From NCBI RefSeq assembly GCF_013001025.1, contig NZ_CP053021.1, forward strand, positions 5,168,361 to 5,232,360: 64,000 nucleotides of DNA, read 5' to 3'. Made by a program: the position numbers and the translations under genes. This stretch comes from Sphingobium yanoikuyae. GTDB taxonomy: Bacteria; Pseudomonadota; Alphaproteobacteria; Sphingomonadales; Sphingomonadaceae. This document shows, one piece after another, positions 8,021-17,459 of the stretch (the first letter of the stretch is position 1; each line of letters begins with the position of its first letter). The notes under the pieces are model-generated. The model made no database searches and was not told where the DNA came from. It saw only the letters and a list, made by a program, of their open reading frames with translations.

Positions 8021-9433
8021 ATGATTTTCCGTTCGATCGACCCGGCCAGCGACACGCTCCTGTGGGAAGGGGAGGCGGCCGATGCCGCGACCTGTGCAGC
8101 GGCCGTGACGCGCGCCCGCGCTGCCTTCCCGGCCTGGGCGGCACTGCCACAGGCCGAACGCGAGGATCATGTCCGGCGCTACAAGGCGCTGCTGTCGGAC
8201 CGCAGCGATGCCTTTGCCAAGGCGATCGCGCGCGAGACCGGCAAGCCGCTATGGGAGGCGAAGACCGAAATCGCCTCGATGATCGGCAAGGTCGACATCT
8301 CGATCGCGGCGCAGGCCGAACGCGCCGGATCGCGCGAGCAGGCTACCCCGTTCGGCCGAGCGGTGCTGCGCCACAAGCCGCATGGCGTGATGGCGGTGCT
8401 TGGCCCCTATAATTTCCCCGGCCATCTGCCCAACGGCCATATCGTGCCGGCCCTGCTGGCAGGCGATGTGGTCATCTTCAAGCCGTCCGAACTGACCCCG
8501 CTGGTGGGCGAACTGATGGCGCAGGCGTTTCGCGACGCGGGCCTGCCCGATGGCGTCTTCACCTTGCTGCAGGGCGGGCGGGATACTGGTGCGGTGCTGA
8601 TCGCACAGGATATCGACGGCCTGCTGTTCACCGGATCGGCGGCGGCGGGCGCGCATTTCTCGCGCGTGATGGCCGACCGGCCGGGCGTGATCCTGGCGCT
8701 GGAACTGGGCGGCAATAATCCGCTGATTGCCTGGGACGGTGATGCGCAGGCGGTCGCCTCGATCATCGTCCAGTCGGCCTTCATCACTGCGGGCCAGCGC
8801 TGTTCCTGCGCGCGCCGGCTGATCCTGCCGCAGGGCGCGGCGGGCGACGCGATCCTGGACGCGACGGTGGCGCTGGCCCGGCGGCTGACGATCGGGGCAT
8901 GGGACAGCCAGCCTGAGCCTTATATGGGTGCGCTGATCTCCGCCGAGGCGGCTGCTCATGCCAAGGCGCGCCATGCGGCATTGCTGGCGCTTGGCGGTGT
9001 AGAGTTGCTGCCGCTGGAACAGCCGGCAGACCTCGGCGGTGCCTTCCTGACGCCGGGTATCATCGACATGACCGGCGTGGATGCCCCCGACGAGGAGATT
9101 TTCGCGCCGCTGTTGCAGGTGATCCGCGTCGCCGATTTCGACGCGGCGATCGCGGCGGCCAATGCGACCCACTACGGCCTGGCGGCCGGCCTCGTATCCG
9201 CCGACGATGCGCTGTGGGACCGGTTCCTGCTGGAAAGCCGCGCCGGCGTCGTCAACCGCAACCGGCCGACCACCGGCGCCAGCGGCGCGATGCCGTTCGG
9301 CGGCCTGGGTGCGTCGGGCAACCACCGCCCCAGCGCCTATTATGCCGCCGATTACTGCGCCTATCCGGTCGCCAGTTTCGAGGCGGCGCAGGTGCTGGAT
9401 CTGACCGCGGATATCAAGGGCTTGGCGGGCTAG
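8021..9433 (+). CDS. aldehyde dehydrogenase, succinylglutamate-semialdehyde dehydrogenase (AstD)-like
   Basis: This NAD(P)+-dependent aldehyde dehydrogenase has 470 residues. It shows the cofactor-site motifs GPYNFPGHLPNGH and FTGSAAAG, the catalytic glutamate region ELGGNNPL, and the catalytic Cys in TAGQRCSCARRL. The GHLPNGHIVPAL and GNNPLIAWD segments match the AstD branch, which oxidises succinylglutamic semialdehyde in arginine catabolism. No other ast genes are nearby, however, so it may serve the neighbouring catabolic block on a different aldehyde. The ATG at 8021 follows a TGGAGGCC ribosome site. The next gene starts 362 bp downstream after a palindrome-rich spacer. Confidence 0.9.
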   Translation: MIFRSIDPASDTLLWEGEAADAATCAAAVTRARAAFPAWAALPQAEREDHVRRYKALLSDRSDAFAKAIARETGKPLWEAKTEIASMIGKVDISIAAQAERAGSREQATPFGRAVLRHKPHGVMAVLGPYNFPGHLPNGHIVPALLAGDVVIFKPSELTPLVGELMAQAFRDAGLPDGVFTLLQGGRDTGAVLIAQDIDGLLFTGSAAAGAHFSRVMADRPGVILALELGGNNPLIAWDGDAQAVASIIVQSAFITAGQRCSCARRLILPQGAAGDAILDATVALARRLTIGAWDSQPEPYMGALISAEAAAHAKARHAALLALGGVELLPLEQPADLGGAFLTPGIIDMTGVDAPDEEIFAPLLQVIRVADFDAAIAAANATHYGLAAGLVSADDALWDRFLLESRAGVVNRNRPTTGASGAMPFGGLGASGNHRPSAYYAADYCAYPVASFEAAQVLDLTADIKGLAG

Positions 9434-9583
9434 TCCGCACCGCAAGATTGACGGCGAAGGTGACAGGTCTTCGCCATTATCATGCCTGGCTTCCCGCTGC
9501 TCCGGCGGCGGGGGCATGTTGCGCTGCCGGCGCGAATCCCGCTGTCGCCACAGCCGTCCTCCATCAAGCCATTGTCTTGACAA

Positions 9584-9602
9584 GGTTCCATATCGTGGAA
9601 CC
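9584..9602. promoter_or_regulatory. candidate operator, perfect 7-5-7 inverted repeat
   Basis: The 362-bp non-coding spacer 9434-9795 contains GGTTCCA-tatcg-TGGAACC, a perfect 7-bp inverted repeat with a 5-bp centre. A TTGACA hexamer sits just before it at 9577-9582. The element is about 200 bp upstream of the pectin-locus receptor. The symmetry resembles operators bound by IclR- or LacI-type sugar-acid regulators, but no regulator gene is adjacent and the link is an inference. Confidence 0.4.
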
Positions 9603-9674
9603 CTGTTTCGTTATCATGTCATTCATCGATGATATGGCTCGTTTCGTCGCAAAGGCGGCGCCATCCTCGCGTGT

Positions 9675-9711
9675 CCATATATAGATATGAATACCCAATA
9701 TATGGGATATC
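9675..9711. promoter_or_regulatory. AT-rich nested inverted repeats upstream of the pectin-locus receptor
   Basis: CCATATAT (9675-9682) and ATATATGG (9698-9705) form a perfect 8-bp inverted repeat. GATAT (9684-9688) and ATATC (9707-9711) form a second, interlocked pair. The AT content stands out from the GC-rich surroundings and the block lies about 85-120 bp before the receptor start, so it is likely part of the promoter/operator. No exact factor can be named. Confidence 0.35.
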
Positions 9712-9795
9712 AAAGGGTTGTCGCGGCGGGGTCTGGTCGCGGTCGACCTCAAACCCGTGCCCAAACGGGGGGGCACGCATAGGGAGGATGTTTAA

Positions 9796-12522
9796 GTGAG
9801 GTTTTCCAATTATCGCGCCTTGTTGTCGACGTCGGCCGTCGCCGCCGTCCTGCTGGGCGCCATGCCGGCCGCGGCACAAGACCAGCAGCAGCCCGAACAG
9901 CCCCAGCAGGCGCCCGAAGCGAGCAGCGAGGATATCGTCGTCACTGGTATCCGTTCCAGCCTTCAGGGCGCGCTCAACGCCAAGCGCAATGCAGCCCAGG
10001 TTCTGGACGCCATCTCGGCCGAGGATATCGGCAAGTTCCCGGACAAGAATGTCGGTGAAGCGCTGCAGCGCGTGACCGGCGTCCAGCTGACCCGTTCCGA
10101 CGGTGAAGGCTCCGGCATCACCATCCGCGGCGCCGATCCGTCACTGAACCGCGTCGAGATCAACGGCGTCACCGCCCTGTCCACCACCGTGGGCGGCGGC
10201 CGCGATGTCGATTTCCGCGATCTGCCCTCCGAATTCGTCAACCGCCTGGAAGTTGTGAAGTCGGCCACCGCCGACATGACCGAAGGCGGCGTCGGCGGCA
10301 CCGTGCGCGTCATCACCCGCCGGCCGTTCGACAATGGCGGCAAGCCATATCTGGCCGGTTCCGCCCAGGCCATCTATGCCGATATCGGCGACCATATGGA
10401 CCCGCGCCTGGCGCTGATCGGCAGCGACACCTTCGCCAATGGCACGATCGGCGTGCTGGTGTCGGGCACGTTCGAGAACCGCAATGTCGAAAGCCATCAG
10501 GCGCGCACCACCGGCTGGGTCCAGCTGGACAGCGATCCCAATACGGCCGGCATGCAGGCCTATGACCTCAACAATGACGGCGTCGGCGATTTCTTCCCCG
10601 ACATTCCGCGCTATGTCATCAACCGCCTGGAAACCCGCCGCTATGCGCTGAACGGCATCCTGGAATGGCGCCCGAGCGACGATTTCAAGGCCTATGTCGA
10701 AAGCAACTGGACCAAGTCGATCCAGTCGGTGACCTCGCAATATCTGCAGACCGGCACCAGCGGCGGCATCGTCGACACGGAAAACACCATCATCGGCCCG
10801 GACAATACGGTCGAATATCTGGTGATGACCAACAATACGTCGAAGGCGCAGACCAGCCAGCTGGGCGTGTCCTATCGCAACATTCTGGGCGACATCAAGC
10901 GCACCACCTATAATGTCGCGCTGGGCGCTGACTGGACGACCGGCAACCTGACGCTGACGCCGAAAATCTCGCTGTCCAAGGCCAAGGCTTATAATAACGA
11001 GATCAATGCGACCGCGGCCGTTACCGGCATGTCCAGCCTGATCGTCGACTATAGCAACGGCCAGAATGCGCCGAACATCATCCTGCCCAATGATCCGACC
11101 ACCACGGCCGGCATCAACCAGCTGACCGTGCTGCGCCGTCCGCGCTATGACGACCAGACCGAGAAGATGGCCAAGCTGGACGCGGAATATAAGACCGACG
11201 GCGGCCTGTTCACCTCGTTCAAGATTGGTGGCCAGTATCGCGACCTGACGGTCAAGAGCCGCTTCTACACCCGCACCACGACGCTCAATGGTTTCAGCGA
11301 TCCGGCGGTGCAGGCGCAGATCAACAGCATCGTCAGCGGCAATGCGGCGCTCGGCACCTCGCCCTTCTTCCACACCGGCAATCTGGGCTTCACCGGCGAT
11401 TATAGCGGCTGGCTCAACATGACCCAGGGCGTGGCCGATGCGGTCGGCATTCCCGATCCGTTCGCGGAAGGCGGCTGCCCGGCCAATGCCGACGGCACCT
11501 GCCAGGTCTATACCGACACCTGGAAGGTCGGCGAACGCAACCTGGCCGGCTATGGCCAGGCCAGCTTCGCCTTCGACGTCGGGGCCGTGCCCGTCAGCGG
11601 CGTGATCGGCGCCCGCGTCGTCAATACCAAGGTCAACACCTCGGGCTATCTCAGCACCGGCGGCGTGATCTCGCCCGTATCCTATGACAGCAACAGCACC
11701 GAATTCCTGCCCTCGATCAACATGAAGGCGGAACTCATCCCCAACAAGCTGATGGCGCGTGCGACCGCGACCGAAGTGATGGCCCGTCCGCTGCCGCAGC
11801 AGCTGGCCCCGCGCTTCACCATCGACGTCGTTGGCCTGTCGGGTTCGCGCGGCAATCCGGATCTGCAGCCGTTCCGCGCCCGCCAATATGATGCGGGCCT
11901 GGAATATTATATCAACCGCACCAGCTTCGCGTCGGTCACCTATTTCCGCAAGGAAATCAGCTCGTTCATCCAGAACACGACCGAGCCCTACACCGATGCC
12001 AGCGGCGTCACCTACACCATCACCGTGCCCACCAACGGCACGCAGAAGGTGACGATCAACGGCGTGGAAGCCGGCGCGCAGATCGCGTTCGACTTCATCG
12101 ACGTGCCGGTGCTCAAGCAGATGGGCGTGGTCGCCAACTATACCTATTCCAAGGATAGCGGCTACGAAGGGAAGGATTATTTTACCGGCGATTCCCTGCC
12201 CTTCCAGGGTCTGTCGCGCCATGCCTACAATATCTCGGCCTATTATGAAGACGACGTCGTCAGCCTGCGGGGCGCCTATAACTGGCGGTCCAAATATCTG
12301 ATCACGGCGCAGGGCCGCGGTAACAATCCCGAGTTCGGCGAAGCCTATGGCCAGCTCGATGCGTCGCTCAACGTCACGCTGATGCCGGGCATCTCGATGT
12401 TCCTGGAGGGTGTCAACCTGCTCGACGCGACGCGCAAGGAAAATGCCAACAGCGTCGAACGCCGCACCATCATCGAGACGGTCGGCCGCCGCGTCTATGG
12501 CGGTATCCGCTTCAAGCTCTGA
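9796..12522 (+). CDS. TonB-dependent receptor (TIGR01782-like, carbohydrate-type)
   Basis: This 908-residue outer-membrane receptor has a signal peptide ending AAAAQ near residue 28 and a Gln/Pro-rich linker. A TonB box and plug follow (EDIVVTGIRSSLQGALNAKR, then DKNVGEALQRVTGVQLTR and NRVEINGVTA), the signature of the large TIGR01782-type receptors of sphingomonads and Caulobacter, many of which import oligosaccharides. The barrel ends in FKL. The start is GTG at 9796, preceded by AGGGAGGA at 8 nt; the nearby ATG at 9788 runs into a stop at once. It heads a pectin/rhamnogalacturonan locus and probably imports oligosaccharides released by the downstream lyases. A strong hairpin follows the stop. 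Confidence 0.94.
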   Translation: MRFSNYRALLSTSAVAAVLLGAMPAAAQDQQQPEQPQQAPEASSEDIVVTGIRSSLQGALNAKRNAAQVLDAISAEDIGKFPDKNVGEALQRVTGVQLTRSDGEGSGITIRGADPSLNRVEINGVTALSTTVGGGRDVDFRDLPSEFVNRLEVVKSATADMTEGGVGGTVRVITRRPFDNGGKPYLAGSAQAIYADIGDHMDPRLALIGSDTFANGTIGVLVSGTFENRNVESHQARTTGWVQLDSDPNTAGMQAYDLNNDGVGDFFPDIPRYVINRLETRRYALNGILEWRPSDDFKAYVESNWTKSIQSVTSQYLQTGTSGGIVDTENTIIGPDNTVEYLVMTNNTSKAQTSQLGVSYRNILGDIKRTTYNVALGADWTTGNLTLTPKISLSKAKAYNNEINATAAVTGMSSLIVDYSNGQNAPNIILPNDPTTTAGINQLTVLRRPRYDDQTEKMAKLDAEYKTDGGLFTSFKIGGQYRDLTVKSRFYTRTTTLNGFSDPAVQAQINSIVSGNAALGTSPFFHTGNLGFTGDYSGWLNMTQGVADAVGIPDPFAEGGCPANADGTCQVYTDTWKVGERNLAGYGQASFAFDVGAVPVSGVIGARVVNTKVNTSGYLSTGGVISPVSYDSNSTEFLPSINMKAELIPNKLMARATATEVMARPLPQQLAPRFTIDVVGLSGSRGNPDLQPFRARQYDAGLEYYINRTSFASVTYFRKEISSFIQNTTEPYTDASGVTYTITVPTNGTQKVTINGVEAGAQIAFDFIDVPVLKQMGVVANYTYSKDSGYEGKDYFTGDSLPFQGLSRHAYNISAYYEDDVVSLRGAYNWRSKYLITAQGRGNNPEFGEAYGQLDASLNVTLMPGISMFLEGVNLLDATRKENANSVERRTIIETVGRRVYGGIRFKL

Positions 12523-12562
12523 TTGGCGCTCATGGCCTGGCCTCCCCCAGGTCATGAGACAG

Positions 12563-12602
12563 GCTGCGGGTCGGGATATGCCCGACCCGCAGCATCATGT
12601 TT
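12563..12602 (+). terminator. terminator/attenuator after the pectin-locus receptor
   Basis: A perfect 13-bp stem (GCTGCGGGTCGGG, 12563-12575, with 12581-12593) closes a 5-nt loop and is followed after a few bases by TTTT (12599-12602). It lies between the receptor stop (12522) and the DUF6250 gene start (12628). It may end the receptor transcript or lower expression of the lyase genes relative to the receptor. Confidence 0.75.
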
Positions 12603-12627
12603 TCAAGATCAAGCGGGACAGGTCGCC

Positions 12628-13320
12628 ATGTTCTCTCGCCGCACCCTCCTTGCATCGCTGGTCCTCGCGCCGATCGCCGGCCCCTTGAACGCTGCGGCGC
12701 GGGGGCCGCTCTGGCGCGACGATTTCCGTCATGGCCTCAAGCAATGGCAGCTGGAGGCGGTGGGCGATGCGCGCGTGACCGCGCAGGACGGGCTGCTCGA
12801 TATCGTCGCGCCCAAGGGGCTAACGCTCTGGTTCCGCAAGCAACTAAGCGGCCCGGTCGCGATCCGCTATGATGTGCGCGCCGTGTCGGACGGCGGCCCC
12901 TATGACGAGGTCAGCGACGTCAACGCCTTCTGGATGGCGCGCGACCCGGCGGCGGCCGGCGGATCGGCGCTCGGCCGCACGCGCAGCGGCACGTTCGAGG
13001 AGTATGACAGCCTCCGCACCTATTATGTCGGCATTGGCGGCAACCGGAACAGCACCACGCGGATGCGCCGCTATGTGGGGGAGCCGGGCCATCGCCCGCT
13101 GCTGCCGGAACATGACCGCACCGACAAGGCGGCGATGCTGGTGCCCAATCAGTGGTTTTCGATCGGCCTGATCGCCAACGGGTCTCATGTCGCGGTGGAG
13201 CGGGACGGGGCGACCCTGTTCACGCTCGACGATCCCGATCCCTATCGCAGCGGCCATTTCGGCCTGCGCACGACGCAGAGCCATCTTCAGGTCCGCAATT
13301 TCACCATCACCAAGATCTGA
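12628..13320 (+). CDS. DUF6250 domain-containing secreted protein
   Basis: This 230-residue protein has a signal peptide (MFSRRTLLASLVL... to about residue 25). The remainder is a single beta-sandwich-like domain matching my memory of DUF6250: an opening WRDDF, NAFWMARDP, YYVGIGGNRNSTTRMRRY, PLLPEHD, and the closing GHFGLRTTQSHLQVRNF. Proteins of this type occur in loci for rhamnogalacturonan and related glycan breakdown and have a concanavalin-like shape; the biochemical role is not known to me. The ATG at 12628 begins the signal peptide; upstream in-frame sequence overlaps the terminator. It is followed 23 bp later by the lyase gene, in one operon. Confidence 0.82.
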   Translation: MFSRRTLLASLVLAPIAGPLNAAARGPLWRDDFRHGLKQWQLEAVGDARVTAQDGLLDIVAPKGLTLWFRKQLSGPVAIRYDVRAVSDGGPYDEVSDVNAFWMARDPAAAGGSALGRTRSGTFEEYDSLRTYYVGIGGNRNSTTRMRRYVGEPGHRPLLPEHDRTDKAAMLVPNQWFSIGLIANGSHVAVERDGATLFTLDDPDPYRSGHFGLRTTQSHLQVRNFTITKI

Positions 13321-13343
13321 ACAACATAAAAAGGGAGAGCAGC

Positions 13344-16052
13344 ATGGATATCAGGGCGGGGATCAGCCGGCGCGACAGCCTGAAGGCGGGATTGATGGCG
13401 AGCGCGACTGCGCTGCTGCCGGGCGCGGCGCAGGCGGCGACCAGTGCGCGCGGCGGCGCCATGCCGGAAACGCCGGTGCGCTGGATCGACGATGCCGCCC
13501 CGCCGCTCTCGCTCGGCCAGACCTTTGGCGTGCCATGGCCGCGCGGCGTGCTGCGCGCGGGCAAGCCGCTGTCGGTGCAGGGCGCCGATGGCACCGCTCT
13601 GCCCTCGCAGCACTGGACACTCGCCACCTGGCCCGACGGGTCGATCAAATGGACCGCTCATGCACTGCCCGCCGGCACCGGCCAGCCCGGCGCGCTGCGC
13701 GTGGTGTCGGGCAAGCCCGCCGCGCCGCAGGCGCCGGTACTGGTGCGCGAACTCGCCGACCGGATCGAGATTCAGGTCGGCGCGCTGCGCTGGAGCATCG
13801 GCCGCTCGGGCAATGCGATCATCCAGTCGGCGCAGCAGGGCGGTCGCACCGTCGTTGGTCCCCTGACGCTGGTCGCCAGCGTCGACAGCGCGCCCGAAGG
13901 TGGCACCCGCACGCCCTTCACCGGCCGCATCACCAGCGCGACGGTCGAGCACAAGGGGCCGGTCCGCGCCGTCGTCAAGCTCACCGGCGTGCATGAAGGG
14001 CAGGGGCGACAGATATTGCCCTTCACCCTGCGCCTCTACGCCCATGCCGGCGGCGACCATCTGCGCATAGTCCACAGCTTCATCTTCGACGGCGATCCGG
14101 CGAAGGATTTCATCAGCGGCATCGGCCTGACCGCCGCCGTGCCGATGGCGGGCGCACCGCACGACCGCCATGTCCGCCTCGCCACTGCCGACGACGGCCT
14201 GTTCAGCGAAGCGGTGCGACCGCTTACCGGCCTGCGCCGCGATCCGGGCAAGGCGGTGCGCGCCGCGCAGATCGCCGGCAAGGCGGTGCCGATGGACGCC
14301 ATGGCGCCGGGCGTCGCCAAGCTGCTCGATCGCATTCCGACCTGGGGCGATTTCGACCTGACCCAATTGTCGGCCGACGGTTTCGCCATCGCCAAGCGTA
14401 CGCAGGACGGCCATGCCTGGGTCGATTCCGTCGCCGGCAGCCGATCTCAGGGCCTGGGCTATGTCGGATCGCCCCAGGGCGGCGCGGCGATCGCCACCCG
14501 CTATTTCTGGCAGCGCCACCCGTCCCAGATCAGCATTCGTGACGCCGAAAGCGACACCGCGACGCTGACCGCCTGGCTCTGGTCGCCCGACGCCAAGCCG
14601 ATGGACATGCGCTCCTATCGCGGCGTCCTGGGGATGGAGGGCTATGACGCCCAGAATGAAGGGCTCGACATCACCTATGAGGATTATGAGCCCGGCTGGG
14701 ATGCCGCGACCGGCGTCGCCCGCACCAGCGAACTGACCCTCTGGGCCTGCGCCACCACCCCCTCGGCCGATGCGCTCGCCGCGATGGCGCAGGCGAACGC
14801 CGTGCCGCCGCAACTGATGGTGACGCCCGAACGTATCCATGAAGCCGGCGTGTTCGGCATCTGGAGCCTGCCGGACCGCTCGACGCCCATGAAGGCGCGG
14901 ATCGAGGACCAGAATACCAACCTCGTCGACTTCTATGTCGGTGAGGTGGATCGCCGCCGCTGGTATGGTTTCTGGAACCATGGCGACATCATGCACACCT
15001 ATGATTTCGACCGGCATGTCTGGCGTTACGACATTGGTGGCTTCGCCTGGGACAATAGCGAGCTGTCACCTGACCTGTGGTTCTGGACCAGCGTGCTGCG
15101 CACCGGCAATGCCGCCGCCTTCCGCTTTGCCGAGGCGCTGACCCGCCATACCGGCGAGGTCGATGTCTATCATCTCGGCCGGTTCAAGGGGCTGGGCACG
15201 CGCCATGGCGTCCAGCACTGGAGCGACAGCAGCAAGCAGCCGCGCGTCAGCAACGCTATGTATCGCCGCATCTTCTATTATCTGACCGCCGACGAGCGGG
15301 CCGGCGACCTGATGCGCGATCTGGTCACGTCCGACCTGTCGCTGGAGCATGTCGAGATCGGTCGCAAGGTGCCGGGGGCGCAGCGTAATCCGCTGCCCGC
15401 CGGCGTCATTGATCTGAGCTTCGGCACCATGTGGTGTTCCGTCGCCTCGGCCTGGCTCACCGAATGGGAGCGGACTGGCGACAAGCGCTGGCGCGAGCGA
15501 CTGCTCAACGGCATGGATAGCATCGGTCGGCTGAAATATGGCTGGTTGGCGGGCAGCGCCCCCTATGACCTCAAGACCGGGCGCTTCATGGGGGCGGGGG
15601 ACAAGATTTCCATCTCGCACCTCAATGCCGTGTTCGGCGCGCTGGAGGTGAATGCCGAGCTTCTGGAGCTGCTTGACGTGCCGCGCTATCGCACCGCCTG
15701 GCTCGACTATTGCCGCTGGTTCAACGCCTCGCCGCAGGAGTGGAAGGCGAAGTTCGACCAGCCCTTCGGCCGCCGCAACCTCAAGGAAGGCCATTCGCGC
15801 CTGACCGCCTATGTCGCGCGCGAGACCGGCGACAGGGAACTGGCCGTGCGCGCCTGGAAGGAATTCCTCGGCGGCGACGCGGGCCTCGGCCTGTCGAACG
15901 GCGATCCGCGCGTGGCGCTGAAGGGGCCGGCCTATGTCCGCCCGATCGTCGAATGGCCGGACGTGTCCACCAATGCGGCGTCGCAATGGGGTCTTGCTGC
16001 GATCGAGAATCTGGCGCTCATTCCCGACGCGCTAGCCGATGCTGCCAAGTGA
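13344..16052 (+). CDS. exo-rhamnogalacturonan lyase-like protein (PL26-like)
   Basis: This large secreted protein of 902 residues carries a twin-arginine-type signal (ISRRDSLKAG, then ALLPGAAQA). The start of the mature part (PPLSLGQTFGVPWPRG, later LPSQHWTLATWPDGSIKWT) and the later helical-barrel-like region with many Trp/Tyr residues match proteins annotated as exo-rhamnogalacturonan lyase family (PL26). These cleave rhamnogalacturonan I from chain ends by beta-elimination. The catalytic residues were not mapped. The ATG at 13344 has AAGGGAGAG 5 nt upstream. It lies between DUF6250 and the PL22 lyase in a single operon; its TGA is 14 bp from the next start. Confidence 0.78.
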   Translation: MDIRAGISRRDSLKAGLMASATALLPGAAQAATSARGGAMPETPVRWIDDAAPPLSLGQTFGVPWPRGVLRAGKPLSVQGADGTALPSQHWTLATWPDGSIKWTAHALPAGTGQPGALRVVSGKPAAPQAPVLVRELADRIEIQVGALRWSIGRSGNAIIQSAQQGGRTVVGPLTLVASVDSAPEGGTRTPFTGRITSATVEHKGPVRAVVKLTGVHEGQGRQILPFTLRLYAHAGGDHLRIVHSFIFDGDPAKDFISGIGLTAAVPMAGAPHDRHVRLATADDGLFSEAVRPLTGLRRDPGKAVRAAQIAGKAVPMDAMAPGVAKLLDRIPTWGDFDLTQLSADGFAIAKRTQDGHAWVDSVAGSRSQGLGYVGSPQGGAAIATRYFWQRHPSQISIRDAESDTATLTAWLWSPDAKPMDMRSYRGVLGMEGYDAQNEGLDITYEDYEPGWDAATGVARTSELTLWACATTPSADALAAMAQANAVPPQLMVTPERIHEAGVFGIWSLPDRSTPMKARIEDQNTNLVDFYVGEVDRRRWYGFWNHGDIMHTYDFDRHVWRYDIGGFAWDNSELSPDLWFWTSVLRTGNAAAFRFAEALTRHTGEVDVYHLGRFKGLGTRHGVQHWSDSSKQPRVSNAMYRRIFYYLTADERAGDLMRDLVTSDLSLEHVEIGRKVPGAQRNPLPAGVIDLSFGTMWCSVASAWLTEWERTGDKRWRERLLNGMDSIGRLKYGWLAGSAPYDLKTGRFMGAGDKISISHLNAVFGALEVNAELLELLDVPRYRTAWLDYCRWFNASPQEWKAKFDQPFGRRNLKEGHSRLTAYVARETGDRELAVRAWKEFLGGDAGLGLSNGDPRVALKGPAYVRPIVEWPDVSTNAASQWGLAAIENLALIPDALADAAK

Positions 16053-16066
16053 TGAAGGGCCATAAG

Positions 16067-17389
16067 ATGAAGACGATGATGATTGGCCTGATGGCGGCGC
16101 TGACCGTAAGCGCGGCGACCCCGGCGCTGGCCAAGCCCGTGGCCGAATGGGTCGACCAGACCACCGGCCACCGCGTTCTGCGGCTGACCGATACGCCGGG
16201 CAGCGCCAGCCTCTATTTCCACCAGAACAGCTATACGCCGCAGGGCGACAAGATGGTGATCTCCACCCCCGACGGCATTTCGGTGCTGACGCTGGCCGAC
16301 TGGAGCATCAGGCCGCTGGTCAAGGGCAAGGATATCCAGCTGCTCTTCACCGGGCGCAAGACGCGCACCGCCTATTATGCCAGCCACAAGCGCGACGATG
16401 GTGCGGGGGCCACGACCCTCTATGCCGCCGACATCGACAGCGGCAAGGTCCGCAAGATCGCGACCGTCGATCGCGGATCGATCGGCTCGATCAATGCGGA
16501 CGAGACGCTGCTGCTCGGTCAATGGGCGGCAAGCGACAAGCCGCTCCAGCCTGACGGCACCCAGAAGCGCGCCGCGCCGGAGATCAAGCAGCAGTTCGGC
16601 CAGGCTAATTATGCCGCCAACGGTCCGGACGGAAAGCCGCTCAGCTTTGCCGAGGCGAAGGAAGTGCGCCTCAATGAACGGCTGGAGGCGCGCATCCCGA
16701 TGGAGATATTCACCATCGACATCCGCACCGGGGAGCGAAAGGTGGTGGTCGCCTCGACCGATTGGCTGAACCATATCCAGTTCTCGCCGACCGACCCAGG
16801 CCTCATCATGTATTGCCATGAAGGCCCCTGGCACAAGGTCGACCGGATCTGGACGATCCGCACCGACGGCAGCGGCCAGCAACTGGTCCACAAGCGCAGC
16901 ATGAACATGGAAATCGCCGGCCACGAGTTCTTCTCGCCCGACGGCAAGTGGATCTGGTATGATCTCCAGACGCCGCGTGGCGAGGTGTTCTGGCTCGCCG
17001 GCTATGAATTGGCGACCGGGCATCGCCAATGGTTCAAGGTCGACCGCAACCAATGGTCGGTCCATTACAACCAGGCGCCCGACCTCCAGCATTTCTCCGG
17101 CGACGGCGGCGACAGCGAAATGGTCGCCCATGCTCCCGACGGCAAATATCTCTATCTCTTCACGCCCCAGGCCATTCCCGATGTCGCCGGCATCCATGCC
17201 GACAATGCCGCCGACCTGATCGCGCCGGGCACCTTCGGCGTCGAGAAGATCGTCGACATGCGCAAGCATGACTATCGGCTGGAGCCGAACATCACCTTCA
17301 CGCCCGACGGCAAATGGATGATCTTCCGCTCCAACATGGACGGCGCGCCGCAAATCTACGCGGCGGAGATTGCCAAGACGGCGCACTGA
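16067..17389 (+). CDS. oligogalacturonate lyase family protein (PL22)
   Basis: This 440-residue protein has a cleavable signal peptide (about residues 1-22, ending PALA). The mature start EWVDQTTGHRVLRLTDTPGS and the following LYFHQNSYTPQGDKMV are hallmarks of PL22 oligogalacturonate lyases, seven-bladed beta-propellers that cleave unsaturated di- and oligogalacturonate. Repeated blade motifs such as FSPDGKWIWYD and FTPDGKWMIFRS are visible. The known cytoplasmic enzymes lack a signal, so this is a periplasmic version. A GAAGGG sits 7 nt before the ATG at 16067; an alternative ATG at 16052 overlaps the previous stop. It completes the pectin operon. Confidence 0.88.
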   Translation: MKTMMIGLMAALTVSAATPALAKPVAEWVDQTTGHRVLRLTDTPGSASLYFHQNSYTPQGDKMVISTPDGISVLTLADWSIRPLVKGKDIQLLFTGRKTRTAYYASHKRDDGAGATTLYAADIDSGKVRKIATVDRGSIGSINADETLLLGQWAASDKPLQPDGTQKRAAPEIKQQFGQANYAANGPDGKPLSFAEAKEVRLNERLEARIPMEIFTIDIRTGERKVVVASTDWLNHIQFSPTDPGLIMYCHEGPWHKVDRIWTIRTDGSGQQLVHKRSMNMEIAGHEFFSPDGKWIWYDLQTPRGEVFWLAGYELATGHRQWFKVDRNQWSVHYNQAPDLQHFSGDGGDSEMVAHAPDGKYLYLFTPQAIPDVAGIHADNAADLIAPGTFGVEKIVDMRKHDYRLEPNITFTPDGKWMIFRSNMDGAPQIYAAEIAKTAH

Positions 17390-17459
17390 CGACGAGCGAT
17401 TGCCGGGCGGGGCGTCGCTGGCCTATGGTCGCGGCGCCCCGCGTGAAAAGGCTGACGTC

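Noticed and set aside
10141-12555. 804-codon minus-strand frame opposite the pectin receptor
   Set aside because: It mirrors the receptor gene and has no recognisable domain. Its start lies downstream of the receptor terminator.
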